A DNA stretch of 64,000 nt, from NCBI RefSeq assembly GCF_006715485.1, contig NZ_VFNH01000005.1, forward strand, positions 372,001 to 436,000. The letters are read 5' to 3'. The position numbers were made by a program, and so were the translations under genes. The notes beneath the pieces were generated by a model that was given only the letters and a program-made list of their open reading frames with translations, was not told the DNA's origin and made no database searches. Positions 63,704-64,000 of this stretch are shown piece after piece. The stretch's first letter is position 1. Every line of letters starts with the position of its first letter. The DNA comes from Herbaspirillum sp. SJZ107 (lineage in GTDB: Bacteria > Pseudomonadota > Gammaproteobacteria > Burkholderiales > Burkholderiaceae_D).

Positions 63704-64000
63704 GGCTGGCCCGCCCTCCAGCAAGGCCAGCGCCTGCTGCCGCGCCGCGGCGCGCAGGGAGGCACGCAGCGCCGCGTCGTCGGTGGTGCGTGCCAGCACC
63801 ATGCCGCCGACGCACAGCGCCACGATCGCCTGCGCCCGCTGCGCGCCGTCGGGTCTATCCTCCAGCGCCCGGGCATACACGTCGGTCAGGTTGCGGATCA
63901 GCTGCGTATAAGCCTTTTGCGGCGACAGTCCGGCACGCGCCACGTCGCCCGGCAAGGCGTACAGCGGACAGTGGTGGTCGACGTTGTCGAACACCTCGTC
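63689..64000 (-). CDS. TetR-type transcriptional regulator, 5' part cut by window edge
   Basis: Only the last 103 residues are visible; the frame continues past the right edge, so the N-terminal helix-turn-helix is not seen. The visible part (PLYALPGDVARAGLSPQKAYTQL through LCVGGMVLARTTDDAAL and LRAAARQQALALL) resembles the helical ligand-binding C-terminus of TetR/AcrR regulators. The target is unknown. Confidence 0.7.
   Translation of the reverse strand, partial: DEVFDNVDHHCPLYALPGDVARAGLSPQKAYTQLIRNLTDVYARALEDRPDGAQRAQAIVALCVGGMVLARTTDDAALRASLRAAARQQALALLEGGPASIAA

Overview
The window is a stretch of high-GC chromosome from a betaproteobacterium. Gene content and order point to Oxalobacteraceae, most likely Massilia, Duganella or a close relative. 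Clues are the rplM-rpsI, argC, bactofilin, erpA neighbourhood, argS followed by a SPOR protein and dsbA, the mreBCD-mrdA-rodA-rlpA cluster, gatCAB beside mreB, and families typical of Burkholderiales (DUF3567, DUF4390, Smg). The assignment is inferred from protein content only. About 59 protein genes are supported, two of them cut by the window edges. I saw no rRNA, tRNA, CRISPR array, insertion sequence or prophage.

Layout. 1-5.5 kb: an edge-truncated GH8 xylanase-type hydrolase, erpA, a bactofilin, argC, an SDR enzyme, and rpsI/rplM with a clear promoter. 5.6-15.4 kb: two ABC exporter modules, each linked to a peptidase-like protein (a secreted TAP-type hydrolase, and an M1 metallopeptidase fused to the permease), separated by osmC, coq7 and a small unknown gene. 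15.4-24 kb: an orphan antitoxin-like gene, a REP-like repeat, topB, smg, dprA, a LysM protein, def-fmt and an orphan BrnA-like gene. 24-27.8 kb: metH. 27.9-34.4 kb: a complete carotenoid cluster, crtE-X-Y-I-B with crtZ convergent and overlapping crtB, predicted to make zeaxanthin glucosides.

34.4-45.7 kb: a DUF2141 protein, a third ABC exporter, an EAL/HDOD protein, a class II amidotransferase, DUF3567, a short CLCC-motif protein, a two-component system (NtrY-like kinase with a receiver-Fis regulator lacking AAA+), DUF4390 and rsmB. 45.8-53.2 kb: argS, a SPOR protein, dsbA, an SDR, birA, coaX, a second SPOR-like protein, then rlpA on the other strand. 53.2-59.2 kb: the rod-shape operon mreB-mreC-mreD-mrdA-rodA, read leftward into rlpA. 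59.5-62.8 kb: gatCAB. The right end holds a periplasmic ClpP-fold-like protein and an edge-truncated TetR regulator.

Most of the window is core housekeeping. The accessory-looking parts are the crt cluster, the ABC/peptidase modules and the two toxin-less antitoxin genes. The most distinctive sequence-level observations are three convergent gene pairs whose stop codons fuse into the same palindrome TGATCA with no intergenic DNA, the crtB/crtZ antisense overlap, a perfect 24-bp inverted repeat ahead of the M1-permease operon, and a strong hairpin between mreB and mreC.
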